NCBI GenBank assembly: GCA_028680875.1
Contig: JAQUJQ010000124.1
Coordinates: 1 to 5,262 of the forward strand
Direction: 5' to 3'
Source of the DNA: Eubacteriales bacterium
GTDB taxonomy: Bacteria > Bacillota > Clostridia > Peptostreptococcales > Anaerovoracaceae
Length of the DNA: 5,262 nt
Under the pieces are notes generated by a model. The model did not search any database, was not told the origin of the DNA, and saw only the letters and a program-made list of their open reading frames with translations. This document shows, in pieces, positions 4,545-5,262 of the stretch (the first letter of the stretch is position 1; each line of letters begins with the position of its first letter). The translations under genes and the position numbers were made by a program.

Positions 4545-5262
4545 ATGATCGATTTAAACCCATGGGGAGATTTGAATACGAATAATCCATCAGAAGCAAA
4601 AATTTGCATAATGGGAGTACCTTTTGACGGTGCAGTCAGCTGTGGAAAAGGTACGGCAGAAGCACCCGAAAAACTGAGAGTTTTATCCCGCTACCTTCCA
4701 CCAACTACAGAAACCGGCATAATTTTGGATAATTTAAAAGTTTACGACATGGGTGATATTGCCATCGACTTGAACTGGGAAAGATATTACAAAGAAGTGG
4801 AAGACCAGGCCTACAATTTAATAGCAGAAAAGAAATTCACCTTCTTTATCGGTGGAGATCATTCTGTAACCATTCCCCTCCAAAAAGCATTTGGCCGATA
4901 TTTTAAAGAAAACGGAAATCAGAAGATAGGAATCATTCACTTTGATTCCCATGCAGATATTTGTGATATTTATGACAGTCATAAATGGTCCCATGCCTGT
5001 ACGGAAAGAAGAGCAGTTGAAGATGTCATTGAACCTAAAGATCTGGCCTATGTAGGTTTACGTGGCTTTGAAATCGATGAATTGGAGTACTTTCAAGAAC
5101 ATCCGGATATTCTAATAATGAAAGCACGTGACGTTTATATGGATGGCTATATGGCATGTTATAAGAGATTGGAGGAGAGGTTTAAAGACTATGATGCTGT
5201 ATATTTTACCCTTGACATCGATGTGGTGGACCCGGCCTTTGCTCCGGGCACCGGAACACCTG
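4545..5262 (+). CDS. Agmatinase/arginase-family ureohydrolase, partial, C-terminus outside window
   Basis: Hydrolyses a guanidino compound to urea and an amine using a binuclear metal (usually Mn) centre; agmatine to putrescine is the likeliest reaction, but the substrate is not proven. Seen: 239 codons plus one base run off the right edge, with no stop. Motifs: GVPFDGA (24-30), CGKGTAEAPEKLR (33-45), VYDMGDI (66-72), FIGGDHSVT (101-109), IHFDSHADICD (131-141), WSHACTERRAVED (148-160) and LDIDVVDPAFAPGTGTP (223-239). The six expected metal ligands are all present: His106, Asp134, His136, Asp138, Asp224 and Asp226. The family is about 280-320 residues, so roughly 80-100% of the fold up to the second metal motif is here and about a fifth to a quarter is missing. 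Odd points: SHACTERRA replaces the common SHGTPFRRA, and SCGKGTAEAP replaces the usual GRPGARFGP region, both suggesting a distinct subclade. It could act on agmatine, guanidinobutyrate, arginine or another guanidino substrate. Its neighbour is the LuxR-type gene; it has its own promoter. Confidence 0.9.
   Translation, partial: MIDLNPWGDLNTNNPSEAKICIMGVPFDGAVSCGKGTAEAPEKLRVLSRYLPPTTETGIILDNLKVYDMGDIAIDLNWERYYKEVEDQAYNLIAEKKFTFFIGGDHSVTIPLQKAFGRYFKENGNQKIGIIHFDSHADICDIYDSHKWSHACTERRAVEDVIEPKDLAYVGLRGFEIDELEYFQEHPDILIMKARDVYMDGYMACYKRLEERFKDYDAVYFTLDIDVVDPAFAPGTGTP

Noticed and set aside
1..5262. CRISPR array, insertion sequence, prophage, tRNA or rRNA, defence system
   Set aside because: No regular repeats and spacers, no transposase or phage-type proteins, and no RNA gene features were found; all sizeable genes are explained by NAD metabolism, one regulator and one ureohydrolase.

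Overview
The window looks like a chromosomal segment of a low-GC Gram-positive anaerobe, most likely a member of the Clostridia. The evidence is the AT-rich spacers, the strong GGAGG-type ribosome binding sites, the compact nadA-nadB-nadC-niaR gene order, and a clostridial-looking ureohydrolase. No species can be named from the sequence alone.

Left part (positions 1 to 3434, minus strand): a tight four-gene operon for de novo NAD biosynthesis. The order of transcription is nadA (quinolinate synthase), nadB (L-aspartate oxidase), nadC (quinolinate phosphoribosyltransferase), then a 3H-domain repressor of the NiaR/YrxA type that runs off the left edge. NadB oxidises aspartate to iminoaspartate, NadA condenses it with dihydroxyacetone phosphate to quinolinate, and NadC converts that to nicotinate mononucleotide. 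The gaps are 13 nt (nadA-nadB), a 4-nt ATGA overlap (nadB-nadC) and 29 nt (nadC-niaR). A perfect 19-bp palindrome (8-nt arms, 3-nt centre) covers the -35 element of a good promoter ahead of nadA. It is the obvious operator for the repressor encoded at the end of the same operon, which would make a nicotinate-responsive autoregulatory loop.

Middle (3435 to 4421): a control region of about 160 to 200 bp, then a plus-strand gene for a regulator with a LuxR/GerE-type C-terminal helix-turn-helix. Its reading frame extends convincingly upstream of the usable TTG at 3741 but is cut by one TAA at 3675-3677. The gene is therefore probably a recent nonsense pseudogene or a truncated allele, unless the stop is a sequence error.

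Right part (4422 to 5262, plus strand): an intergenic region with two near-identical 17-bp imperfect palindromes in a hairpin-forming arrangement (a terminator and/or operator pair), a plausible sigma-A promoter, a strong ribosome binding site, and the first 239 codons of an agmatinase/arginase-family ureohydrolase that continues past the window. All six expected metal-ligand residues are visible. Nothing mobile, no RNA gene and no CRISPR array was seen. The most interesting points are the interrupted regulator, the twin palindromes between it and the ureohydrolase, and the operator-promoter overlap ahead of nadA.
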